Origin: Fluctibacter corallii
Lineage (GTDB): Bacteria; Pseudomonadota; Gammaproteobacteria; Enterobacterales; Alteromonadaceae
Direction of reading: 5' to 3'
DNA: 64,000 nt
Assembly: GCF_025751585.1 (NCBI RefSeq)
Contig: NZ_JAOWKX010000001.1
Span: 62,259 to 126,258 of the forward strand
Every line of letters starts with the position of its first letter. Position 1 is the first letter of the stretch. Positions 56,798 to 64,000 of this stretch are shown here, piece after piece. The notes under the pieces were generated by a model that did not search any database, was not told where the DNA came from, and was given only the letters and a program-made list of their open reading frames with translations. The position numbers and the translations under genes were made by a program.

Positions 56798-57226
56798 CTA
56801 GCCTTTCCGATGAATTGAAATCAATAGCTCGGCTTCCGCTCGAGGAATATCACATTCCTGCATGAGCTCTTCAACTGTCGCGCCGCTTTGCACTAATTTA
56901 TTGGCTTGAGTATACAGCTTTATTTCGGGATCTTGTTGCATGAGCTCCTGTTGTTGCTCTTGCATGGCTTTGATAGCGCTATCAGTATGAGCAAGCTTTG
57001 AATCAAGATCTTTTAATTTTACGCCCATCCCCAACGTGCCTGCACGAAGCTCGTCCAATTCGTTACGACAGCCCGACACGTCTTGCTGGAGCGACGCCAA
57101 AGAAGACGTTAAATCTGTAATATTGGGATCGGGTTTCTTTAACAATGCGTTTAATCGCATAACCCAAAAGGCCAATAACGCACTGCTAAAAAAGCTTAAA
57201 CCAATCAGAATATAGAGTGTAATCAT
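56798..57226 (-). CDS. DUF2802 membrane-anchored coiled-coil protein
   Basis: 142 aa. N-terminal helix (LYILIGLSFFSSALLAFWVM), coiled coil (about 40-95, LASLQQDVSGCRNELDEL), and a conserved C-terminal motif ATVEELMQECDIPRAEAELL with a helix-turn-helix look. DUF2802 genes end polar chemotaxis clusters in Vibrio and Shewanella. Role not established. A terminator separates it from cheW. Confidence 0.85.
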   Translation of the reverse strand: MITLYILIGLSFFSSALLAFWVMRLNALLKKPDPNITDLTSSLASLQQDVSGCRNELDELRAGTLGMGVKLKDLDSKLAHTDSAIKAMQEQQQELMQQDPEIKLYTQANKLVQSGATVEELMQECDIPRAEAELLISIHRKG

Positions 57227-57252
57227 AGGCTTAGAGTAACAGTATTTGAAAT

Positions 57253-57280
57253 AAAAAAAAGCCCCGTCGACTGACAGGGC
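57253..57280 (-). terminator. Terminator after cheW
   Basis: On the minus strand GCCCTGTC, AGTC, GACGGGGC (one wobble), then TTTTTTTT. It lies 34 bp past the cheW stop and 27 bp ahead of the DUF2802 start. Confidence 0.85.
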
Positions 57281-57313
57281 ACATTTTATTGGTCGCGCTT
57301 TGTGGCCGAGCAG

Positions 57314-57808
57314 TTACAAGCTGCTGATTTCATCCCACTCTTCGTCGCTTAACAACTTGTTCAGGTCAACCAAAATCAGCAATTCGCCGTCACGATTGCT
57401 CACGCCCTGAATAAATTTGGCGCTTTCTTCGGTGCCTACGTTTGGTGCACTGTCAATTTCAGAGGTACGTAAATACACTACCTCTGCCACGCTATCCACC
57501 AAAATCCCGACAACTTGCTCATCAGACTCAATGATAACGATGCGCGTATTGTCAGTAATATCGGTAGGTGGTAAACCAAAGCGAGCACGGGTATCAATGA
57601 CCGTTACGACATTACCACGCAAGTTAATTATGCCTAACACGTAGTCTGGTGCGCCTGGTACAGGAGCAATTTCAGTATGGCGCAACACTTCTTGCACCTG
57701 CATTACATTGATGCCGTAGGTTTCATCACCTAATCGGTATGTGACCCATTGCAACACCTCATCGTTTGCATCAACGGCAGTGCTGCTAGAACTTCTATCA
57801 TCAGTCAT
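57314..57808 (-). CDS. cheW: Chemotaxis coupling protein CheW
   Basis: 164 aa. Two SH3-like subdomains with LGDETYGINVMQVQEVLRHTEIAPVPGAPDYVLGIINLRG, then VVTVIDTRARFGL. Links methyl-accepting chemoreceptors to CheA in the polar array. The first 20 residues are polar and family-variable. It is last in the cotranscribed cheYZAB-parC-parP-cheW run, before a strong terminator. Confidence 0.95.
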   Translation of the reverse strand: MTDDRSSSSTAVDANDEVLQWVTYRLGDETYGINVMQVQEVLRHTEIAPVPGAPDYVLGIINLRGNVVTVIDTRARFGLPPTDITDNTRIVIIESDEQVVGILVDSVAEVVYLRTSEIDSAPNVGTEESAKFIQGVSNRDGELLILVDLNKLLSDEEWDEISSL

Positions 57809-57836
57809 TGGACTCGCTCCCTACAAAGCTGTCTCT

Positions 57837-58592
57837 TTATTGATCATTACTACCTTGACCTTTGTTTAACAATTCAATCAGTTGTTTAACATTAATCAAA
57901 GCACACATTTTTTCTTTTACCAACCCAGCGAGCCAAGGACGCTTCTTATCATCGCCACGCCATTTCACATCTTCTGGGTTTAGAGTCGCGGTTGTAACAA
58001 GTTTTTCGCTTGCTAGACCCCAACCACTCTCATCTAACATAATAAGATATTGATAATTTAAGTTTTCTGCCAGTTTTTCGTTGTATTTTTCTGGCATAAC
58101 CCATTGTGCCGTGTCTACAACCTTGAGTTTTTCCTCTCGATGTAGCATCACCCCTTTAAACCAATTCGGCTTTCCAAACAATGGGCCTATCTTATCCAGA
58201 TTATGAATACCGCCTAAATTTATCAGGGGTACGGCCATTGTTAAACCAGCCACTTCAAAGAATAAGGCTTGAAACGGTTCCGTTGCTAGTTGGGATACAG
58301 GCACATCTACGGCTTGCTTTTCTTTTTCGGCAAGCGACGTAAAAACTTTAGCCTTATCAACGGGTTCAGCGACCTCTTCTATTATTTCAGTGGGTATACT
58401 TTGTTCGACATCTTCGACCGTATGTTCGTTGAGTTCCGTTTCGACCGGAATTGCGGGTACTTCAGGTACGGCACCCTCCAGCAACTTGGCTACTTTTTGT
58501 TTCGCGACAAGCTCTTCTTCGGGCATCTCAGTCAAAAGCGCATCGAGGTATTCCTCCATCACTTCTTCTTTTGCAAATGTGCCCTTACTCAT
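57837..58592 (-). CDS. parP: ParP, CheW-domain protein for polar array placement
   Basis: 251 aa. Residues about 105-251 are a CheW-like domain (FQALFFEVAGLTMAVPLINLGGIH, WVMPEKYNEKLAENLNYQYL). The N-terminal third is acidic, with repeated Glu/Pro/Val (VPEVPAIPVETELNEHTVEDV). In Vibrio, ParP binds CheA through its CheW-like (AIF) domain and ParC through its N-terminus. Here it lies between parC and cheW as expected, with a 4-nt overlap to parC. Confidence 0.9.
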   Translation of the reverse strand: MSKGTFAKEEVMEEYLDALLTEMPEEELVAKQKVAKLLEGAVPEVPAIPVETELNEHTVEDVEQSIPTEIIEEVAEPVDKAKVFTSLAEKEKQAVDVPVSQLATEPFQALFFEVAGLTMAVPLINLGGIHNLDKIGPLFGKPNWFKGVMLHREEKLKVVDTAQWVMPEKYNEKLAENLNYQYLIMLDESGWGLASEKLVTTATLNPEDVKWRGDDKKRPWLAGLVKEKMCALINVKQLIELLNKGQGSNDQ

Positions 58593-59368
58593 GATTTCTT
58601 ATCCAAACTTTGTATATGTTTTAACAATTTGTCGTACGCATAAACGCCGCGTGCACGGGGTGAAAACACCGACGGCGGGGTTTGTGCCTGACTGGCTTCT
58701 CTGAAGCGTGTATCGACAGGGATTACGCCTGACCATACTTTATCGCCATAATGCTCTCTGAGGGTTTGATAGGCATCCACGGCCGCGTTTACACGTTTAT
58801 CGTACATGGTCGGTACAATTAAATAATCAAACTCTCGTTGCTGAGACTTCGCCATAATCTCTAGCGTATGCATCATTCTGTCTAGCCCTTTTAACGCCAA
58901 GAACTCAGTTTGCACCGGCACAATAATACGCCGACAGGCAGCCAAGGCGTTGACCATTAAAACGCCCAATACAGGCGGACAGTCCATCAATACATAATCA
59001 AATTCATCAGCAATTAGGTCCATGGCTTTCTTTAATATTAGCCCCATTCCATTTTGATTGCCCATACGACGATCAAGGGTCGCTAATGCCATGGTAGCGG
59101 GTAAGATAAACAGAGAATCGAGTTTTGTTGAGCACAAGCAATCAAGAACGCGATCTTTAGTCAGGTGTTTACTGGCAACAAATACGTCATACACACTTGA
59201 GGAAAGCTCCTCAGAATCCACGCCAAAGTAATAACTCAAAGACGCATGAGGATCTGTGTCCACCAACAAGACGCGTTTCTTTTTCTGTGCAAGTAACCCG
59301 CCCAGAGTAACCGTTGTCGTGGTCTTTCCTACGCCACCTTTTTGGTTAGCGATAGTCCATACAATCAC
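58589..59368 (-). CDS. parC: ParC, ParA-like polar positioning ATPase
   Basis: 259 aa from a GTG at 59368, which has AGGA nine bases upstream; an ATG at 59395 has no ribosome site and adds nine residues that do not fit the family. Deviant Walker A KGGVGKTTT with the signature Lys, VLMDCPPVLGVL (Walker B) and ALAACRRIIVPVQTEFLAL. Member of the ParC group that recruits chemotaxis arrays to the old pole, not of plasmid/chromosome ParA, judging by its place before parP. Confidence 0.9.
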   Translation of the reverse strand: MIVWTIANQKGGVGKTTTTVTLGGLLAQKKKRVLLVDTDPHASLSYYFGVDSEELSSSVYDVFVASKHLTKDRVLDCLCSTKLDSLFILPATMALATLDRRMGNQNGMGLILKKAMDLIADEFDYVLMDCPPVLGVLMVNALAACRRIIVPVQTEFLALKGLDRMMHTLEIMAKSQQREFDYLIVPTMYDKRVNAAVDAYQTLREHYGDKVWSGVIPVDTRFREASQAQTPPSVFSPRARGVYAYDKLLKHIQSLDKKS

Positions 59369-59423
59369 GTTATGAATCCTTGTAGTCAGCTTCAAACACG
59401 GGCACGACAGCGCTAATTAGATA

Positions 59424-60542
59424 TCAGACAACTCGCATTTCGCTTTTAATCGCGCCAGCAAATTCATTAAGTGGTAATACTTTTTCAGCCAACTTCGCAT
59501 TCACAACCGCTTGTGGCATTCCGTAAACAACACAGCTTTTTTCATCTTGCGCCCACACTTTTGCGCCTCGATTATGCAAAAGCGTACACCCTTCTCGTCC
59601 ATCTGCGCCCATCCCGGTTAAGATGACGCTTAAGACGTCGCCTGAAAACACCTCAGCGACCGACTTGAACGTTAAGTCAACACTAGGCTTGTAGGCGATG
59701 TCAGCATCTTGAATATCGACAATGCTGAGTTTTGCATTATGCACACTTCCTTTCACCAGCATTTGTTTGCCCCCCGGAGCAAGGTAAGCTACACCTGCAC
59801 GCAATACGTCACCGTCTTCCGCTTCCTTTACTTTTATAGAACAAAGACGATCAAGTCGTTCAGCAAATGCCGTTGTAAACGTGCCAGGCATGTGCTGCAC
59901 CAATAAAATGGGGTATGGAAAGCTCGCAGGAAGCTCCGTTAATATTTTTTGTAGCGCAACTGGGCCACCCGTAGACGTGCCTATTGCCAAAAGTTTATAC
60001 GTTTTGCCTGTGCTTCTTTGGCGAGGGCTAAGCGGGGCATCCGATATGGCATCATTTAACAAACTGCCACTGCGGATAAACATCTTGGTCGGTCTTGTTT
60101 TACCCGGCCCGGCGCCTGTTGAACGCCCTCGGGCAATCATGCCTTTTCGACGCCCTAATGCCCTTACCTTTTCTTGTAAAAGTGTTATGGCTTCTTGGCG
60201 ATTACCAGCGATGTCCTCGAACTTTTTTGGTAAAAAGTCTAATGCGCCCGCATCTAACGCATCTAGCGTTGCCTCAGCGCCATCGTGAGTTAACGAAGAA
60301 AACATAAGAATAGGCACTGGATGAGAGGCCATGATCTTTCTAACCGCAGAGATACCGTCCATCACAGGCATCTCTACATCCATAGTCACAACATCAGGGT
60401 CAAGCGATGCCACTTTTGCAATTGCATCTTCGCCATTCCTTGCGTCGCCTATCACGGTCAAGCTTGGGTCTTGGTCCAATATCTCTTTAACACGGCGGCG
60501 AAAAAACGTTGAGTCGTCAACAACTAGAACACGTAATGCCAT
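59424..60542 (-). CDS. cheB: Protein-glutamate methylesterase/deamidase CheB
   Basis: 372 aa. Receiver domain (about 1-125) with phospho-acceptor in VVTMDVEMPVMDG. A basic Ser/Gly/Arg linker (about 135-160) follows. The methylesterase domain (about 180-370) has the catalytic Ser-His-Asp triad regions IGTSTGGP, LVQHMPGTFT and VILTGMGADGREG. Removes methyl groups from chemoreceptors for adaptation. Between cheA and parC. Confidence 0.97.
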   Translation of the reverse strand: MALRVLVVDDSTFFRRRVKEILDQDPSLTVIGDARNGEDAIAKVASLDPDVVTMDVEMPVMDGISAVRKIMASHPVPILMFSSLTHDGAEATLDALDAGALDFLPKKFEDIAGNRQEAITLLQEKVRALGRRKGMIARGRSTGAGPGKTRPTKMFIRSGSLLNDAISDAPLSPRQRSTGKTYKLLAIGTSTGGPVALQKILTELPASFPYPILLVQHMPGTFTTAFAERLDRLCSIKVKEAEDGDVLRAGVAYLAPGGKQMLVKGSVHNAKLSIVDIQDADIAYKPSVDLTFKSVAEVFSGDVLSVILTGMGADGREGCTLLHNRGAKVWAQDEKSCVVYGMPQAVVNAKLAEKVLPLNEFAGAIKSEMRVV

Positions 60543-60568
60543 TGTCCTACGACAACCTCCCAGATTAA

Positions 60569-62794
60569 TTATTTCAAGCTTTTCTTAGCATACCGTTTTA
60601 ACAAGCTAGGAATATCGATAATAAGTGCGATTCCACCGTCACTGGTTATCGTTGCTCCCGCCATTCCAGGCGTGCCTTGTAACAGGGCATCAAGAGGCTT
60701 AATGACCACCTCTTCTTGGCCAATCAACGCATCGACAACAAAGCCAACTTGTTGAGTACCAATCTGAACAACGACCACATGGCCTTTTTCTTTGTCGATT
60801 ACCGTTTTACTGCGGGTTAGCCACTCTCTTAAATAGAATAGCGGTATCGCTTTAGAGCGCACAATCATTGTCAACTGGCCATCAACCGTATTGGTTTTAC
60901 TCATGTCCATATTGATAATTTCATTTACCGCACCAAGAGGCAGTGCAAACGTTTGCTCACCAACAACAATCATTAATGTTGGCAGAATGGCTAAGGTCAA
61001 TGGAACTTTGATTTCGAGACGTGTTCCTTTGCCCAGCTTAGAATCGATCGCTACCGTACCATTGAGCTGATTAATTTTGGTTTTTACCACGTCCATGCCA
61101 ACACCGCGGCCAGAGATATCTGAGATCTCTGTCTTCGTGGAAAAGCCCGGAGCAAATATCAGGTTAAATGCCTCAACGTCAGACATACGTGCGGCAGCAT
61201 CTGCATCTAATACACCTCGATTAATCGCGATTTCTTTAAGCTTTTCAGGATCCATACCCTTACCATCATCGTCGATAGTAAGTAATATGTGGTCGCCTTC
61301 CTGCGATGCAGCAAGCTTAACCGTACCCATTCGAGGTTTGCCGGCCGCTGCACGGTCATCAGGCATTTCAATACCGTGGTCAACCGAGTTCCGTACCAAG
61401 TGAACCAATGGATCTGCCAGTGCTTCAACCAGGTTTTTATCTAAATCGGTCTCTTCCCCTTCCAGCTCGAGCGTAATTTCTTTTTTAAGGCTTCTTGCCA
61501 AGTCTCTTACAACGCGAGGGAAGCGCCCAAATACTTTCTTGATGGGCTGCATGCGGGTTTTCATTACCGCACCTTGCAAATCGCCAGTCACGACATCCAA
61601 GTTGGCAATTGCCTTACCCATCGCTTCATCGTTGATGTTTATACCTAAGCTCAACAAGCGGTTACGCACCAATACCAGCTCGCCTACCATATTCATAATT
61701 TGGTCAAGTCGCTTAGTGTCTACCCTAACAGTGGTTTCCCCCTGAGGAACAGACGCGGCGGCTTTTTTATCTTCTTTCTTAGGCGTAGCGGCTTTTTCAG
61801 TTGTAGCAGCTTTAGGTGCTGGCGCAGGAGATGCTTTCGGCGCAGGCGCAGGTGTAGCTTTGGGTGCCGGCGCTGGTGCAGCTTTTGGCGCTGGAGCAGG
61901 TTTGGGGGTGGGCGCTGGCGTCGCTTTTACCGCTGGGCCCTGCCCTTCGCCGTGAAGCTCATCGAGTAACGCTTCGAATTCGTCGTCAGTAATATCGTCA
62001 TCTGAACCAGTGCTCGCGACACTTTCTACCACGGCATCCGTTTTATCTTGTGCTTTATCAGCAGCAAACTTGCCTTCACCATGAAGCTGATCGAGCAGCG
62101 CTTCAAATTCGTCATCGGTAATGTCTTCATCACTACCAATACCCACTTCGGGTTGACTAGCAGCGGCTTTCGGCTCGCTTGTCTCGGTAGGCTTAGCACT
62201 TCCCGGCGCGCCTTCTCCGTGTAATTCATCAAGGAGCGCTTCAAACTCGTCTTCGGTAATTTCGTCAATACTGCCGCCTTCTGCATCAGAGCTTGCCGCA
62301 GTATCTTGCTCAGAAGTATCTTCCGCAACAGGTTCTGGTTCTGGCTCAGGTTCTGACTCTGATTCAGTAGCAGGCGATAACGCGATCGGCGCTTCATCTG
62401 CTGTCTCCGGTTTGCTCAGTCGGTGCAGTGTATCTAGAAGCTCAGGCGCTGCGGGTTCAAGCGGTTCACGTGCTTTGACATTTTCGAACATTGCTACCAC
62501 AACATCCGTCGCTTGCAAAATAACATCCATCAACTCTGGAGTAAGTGTACGTTGCCCGTTACGCATAACATCAAAGACGTTTTCTGCGCCATGACAAATA
62601 TCTACTAATTCGGTGAGAGATAGGAATCCTGCTCCACCTTTTACAGTGTGATAGCCGCGAAATATTGCATTGAGAAGGTCTGAATCTTCGGGATTGTTCT
62701 CAAGATCGACGAGCTGTTCTTGTAATTGTTCTAGAATCTCTCCGGCCTCAACCAGAAAGTCCTGAAGTATATCCTCGTCAACATCAAAAGCCAT
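60569..62794 (-). CDS. cheA: Chemotaxis histidine kinase CheA with triple acidic motif
   Basis: 741 aa. P1 (about 1-125) with His49 in FRGYHTVKGGAGF. Then a disordered region instead of a P2 fold: three near-identical copies of ITDDEFEALLDELHGEG at 179-195, 225-241 and 268-284. An Ala/Pro/Lys linker (285-345) comes next. P3 dimer helices (about 355-430), P4 ATPase with LVRNSVDHGIE and GRGVGMDVVK, and P5 CheW-like domain follow. Phosphorylates CheY and CheB. The repeats resemble the LID element through which Vibrio CheA binds ParP. Confidence 0.96.
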   Translation of the reverse strand: MAFDVDEDILQDFLVEAGEILEQLQEQLVDLENNPEDSDLLNAIFRGYHTVKGGAGFLSLTELVDICHGAENVFDVMRNGQRTLTPELMDVILQATDVVVAMFENVKAREPLEPAAPELLDTLHRLSKPETADEAPIALSPATESESEPEPEPEPVAEDTSEQDTAASSDAEGGSIDEITEDEFEALLDELHGEGAPGSAKPTETSEPKAAASQPEVGIGSDEDITDDEFEALLDQLHGEGKFAADKAQDKTDAVVESVASTGSDDDITDDEFEALLDELHGEGQGPAVKATPAPTPKPAPAPKAAPAPAPKATPAPAPKASPAPAPKAATTEKAATPKKEDKKAAASVPQGETTVRVDTKRLDQIMNMVGELVLVRNRLLSLGININDEAMGKAIANLDVVTGDLQGAVMKTRMQPIKKVFGRFPRVVRDLARSLKKEITLELEGEETDLDKNLVEALADPLVHLVRNSVDHGIEMPDDRAAAGKPRMGTVKLAASQEGDHILLTIDDDGKGMDPEKLKEIAINRGVLDADAAARMSDVEAFNLIFAPGFSTKTEISDISGRGVGMDVVKTKINQLNGTVAIDSKLGKGTRLEIKVPLTLAILPTLMIVVGEQTFALPLGAVNEIINMDMSKTNTVDGQLTMIVRSKAIPLFYLREWLTRSKTVIDKEKGHVVVVQIGTQQVGFVVDALIGQEEVVIKPLDALLQGTPGMAGATITSDGGIALIIDIPSLLKRYAKKSLK

Positions 62795-62807
62795 GAATTA
62801 GCTCCCC

Positions 62808-63554
62808 TTAAAACCCTAAGCTAGAAAGTAAGTCGTCTACATCATCTTGACTGGAAACCACATCATCGCGTTGGTCTGCGTCGATAATCGGTCCCTCTGC
62901 TTTCACTGTATCGGACTCATCTTCAGTTTTCTTAACCTTTTCATGCACTTCGGGTTCACCAAACATTTTAAGCATGTGAACGAGACTATCTTCCACTTCT
63001 TTAACCAGTTCGATTACTCTACGAATAACCTGCCCCGTTAAATCTTGATAGCCTTGCGCCATGAGCACTTCGGTCAATAACGCTGTCAACTTAGCAGAAT
63101 CCTCTCCAGCCTCTTCTAACAGCTTATCTAAGTCATAGCAGAGGCTTTTAAATTCACCAAGTTGCAATTGCCTCGTCATCAGCTTTTTCCACTCTGGGAT
63201 CACGGTTTCCACACGAGAATTGAGCTGTTCAGCAATCGGCATGCATTGCTCTACGGCATCCATGGTTTGGTTAGCTGCTTGCTCAGTCGTTTCGATAACG
63301 TAGGTTAAGCGACTCTGAGCATCTGGAATATCTTCCAATGCAAGATTAGAAATTCTGCCGTCTAACTGGAAGCTATTAAGTGAGTCATGTAGCTGCCTAG
63401 TGAGTTTGCCCACTTCTGCAAATAACTCTTCAGAGTCATTCATCGTGTGGGCCTCAAGTAGCTCAGTCGCAGCCTGATTGTCGCCCTTTTCGAGCAACTC
63501 TACCAATTTTCTGGCATCGTCTAGAGAAATAGGTGCTTCTTCAGAGGTCGTCAT
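62808..63554 (-). CDS. cheZ: Chemotaxis protein phosphatase CheZ
   Basis: 248 aa. Long four-helix bundle with the active-site motif MAQGYQDLTGQVIRRVIELV (Gln and Asp for CheY-P hydrolysis). The acidic tail ends in DVDDLLSSLGF, the short C-terminal CheY-binding peptide typical of CheZ. Next to cheY, as in most gammaproteobacteria. Confidence 0.96.
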   Translation of the reverse strand: MTTSEEAPISLDDARKLVELLEKGDNQAATELLEAHTMNDSEELFAEVGKLTRQLHDSLNSFQLDGRISNLALEDIPDAQSRLTYVIETTEQAANQTMDAVEQCMPIAEQLNSRVETVIPEWKKLMTRQLQLGEFKSLCYDLDKLLEEAGEDSAKLTALLTEVLMAQGYQDLTGQVIRRVIELVKEVEDSLVHMLKMFGEPEVHEKVKKTEDESDTVKAEGPIIDADQRDDVVSSQDDVDDLLSSLGF

Positions 63555-63587
63555 TCGGACTCTCCTTAATTATCAGGATTACCGGAC

Positions 63588-63971
63588 TTAACCCAAGCGC
63601 TCAAATATTTTGTCGAGCTTCTCTTTCAACGTTGCCGCGGTAAATGGCTTAACAACATAGCCGTTCACACCTGCTTGCGCAGCAGCAACGATTTGTTCTT
63701 TCTTCGCTTCGGCGGTTACCATCAATACAGGCAAGTGCTTGAGGCTATCGTCAGCACGAATAGCACGAAGAAGGTCGATACCTTGCATGCCAGGCATGTT
63801 CCAATCCGTTACCACAAAGTCAAAGTCACCTTGCTGTAACATAGGCAATGCCGTACTGCCGTCATCCGCTTCCTGTACATTGGTAAAGCCGAGATCTTTT
63901 AACAGGTTCTTAATGATACGTCTCATTGTTGAGAAATCATCAACAACAAGAATTTTCATACTTTTATCCAA
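63588..63971 (-). CDS. cheY: Chemotaxis response regulator CheY
   Basis: 127 aa single receiver domain. Acidic pocket DD near the start ([13 protein letters not shown]), phospho-acceptor in [13 protein letters not shown], and [11 protein letters not shown] plus GYVVKPFTA. It is close to E. coli CheY. I chose the TTG at 63971 because GGAGG sits five bases upstream and the N-terminus [11 protein letters not shown] aligns with that of E. coli; the ATG at 63959 is 17 bases from it. Binds FliM when phosphorylated. Confidence 0.96.
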   Translation of the reverse strand: MDKSMKILVVDDFSTMRRIIKNLLKDLGFTNVQEADDGSTALPMLQQGDFDFVVTDWNMPGMQGIDLLRAIRADDSLKHLPVLMVTAEAKKEQIVAAAQAGVNGYVVKPFTAATLKEKLDKIFERLG

Positions 63972-64000
63972 AACCGCCTCCAGTGAGGATTCAACAAACT

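Noticed and set aside
61700-62397. Long antisense and shifted frames inside cheA with Arg-rich or Ser/Leu-rich repeats
   Set aside because: They are shadows produced by the repetitive Ala/Pro/Lys and acidic coding sequence of CheA and have no ribosome sites or family features.

Overview
The window reads as the chromosome of a marine gammaproteobacterium of the Alteromonadales, most likely Alteromonadaceae. The support is the gene order (pilW-rlmN-ndk, recX-alaS-csrA, cheY-cheZ-cheA-cheB-parC-parP-cheW), the TonB2-type energising operon beside large TonB-dependent receptors, the Na+-pump oxaloacetate decarboxylase, and moderate to low GC. The species call is inference. I see no insertion sequence, prophage, integron or CRISPR array. 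Coding density is high and most of the window is ordinary core genome.

Layout. 1-5.4 kb: a pilW 3' part cut by the window edge, rlmN, ndk, an acyl-CoA thioesterase and tmcA. 5.6-10.6 kb: a six-gene TonB2-type operon (DUF3450, TtpC-like, ExbB, ExbD, TonB, TPR protein). 11.2-17.6 kb: two paralogous TonB-dependent receptors. 17.9-20.2 kb: a ComFB-family small protein, SRP RNA, a leucine dehydrogenase and a divergent Lrp-type regulator. 20.2-27.1 kb: aromatic amino acid catabolism (hpd-hmgA-fahA-maiA, tyrR, phhA) with TyrR-box-like sites at each promoter. 27.4-35.5 kb: pspABC with divergent pspF, which is followed directly by sapABCDF. 35.6-38.8 kb: oadGAB.

39.2-45.1 kb is the most accessory-looking part. 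It holds an unknown lipoprotein, four overlapping genes encoding two complete two-component systems, and a lipoprotein with two retropepsin-like half domains. The spacers here carry striking palindromes. 45.5-49.9 kb: two identical tRNA-Arg(ACG), tRNA-Ser(GCT), csrA, alaS, and recX without an adjacent recA. 50-56.7 kb: a FemAB-like protein, a DUF938 methyltransferase, and a methionine operon metA-metH(N)-metH(C). Here methionine synthase is split exactly between its homocysteine and pterin domains, behind a tandem met-box operator. 56.8-64 kb: the polar chemotaxis cluster, with a CheA that has three near-identical 17-residue acidic motifs where a P2 domain would normally lie.

How the parts work together: the TonB2 system would energise the two receptors. 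PhhA makes tyrosine, and the hpd operon takes its transamination product to fumarate and acetoacetate under TyrR. PspF controls pspABC through sigma-54. MetJ would control the met operon. ParC/ParP would place the chemotaxis arrays at the pole through CheA. No wholly new multi-gene system is evident. The best candidates for novelty are the 39-45 kb signalling/lipoprotein block, the split MetH, and the CheA repeat array.
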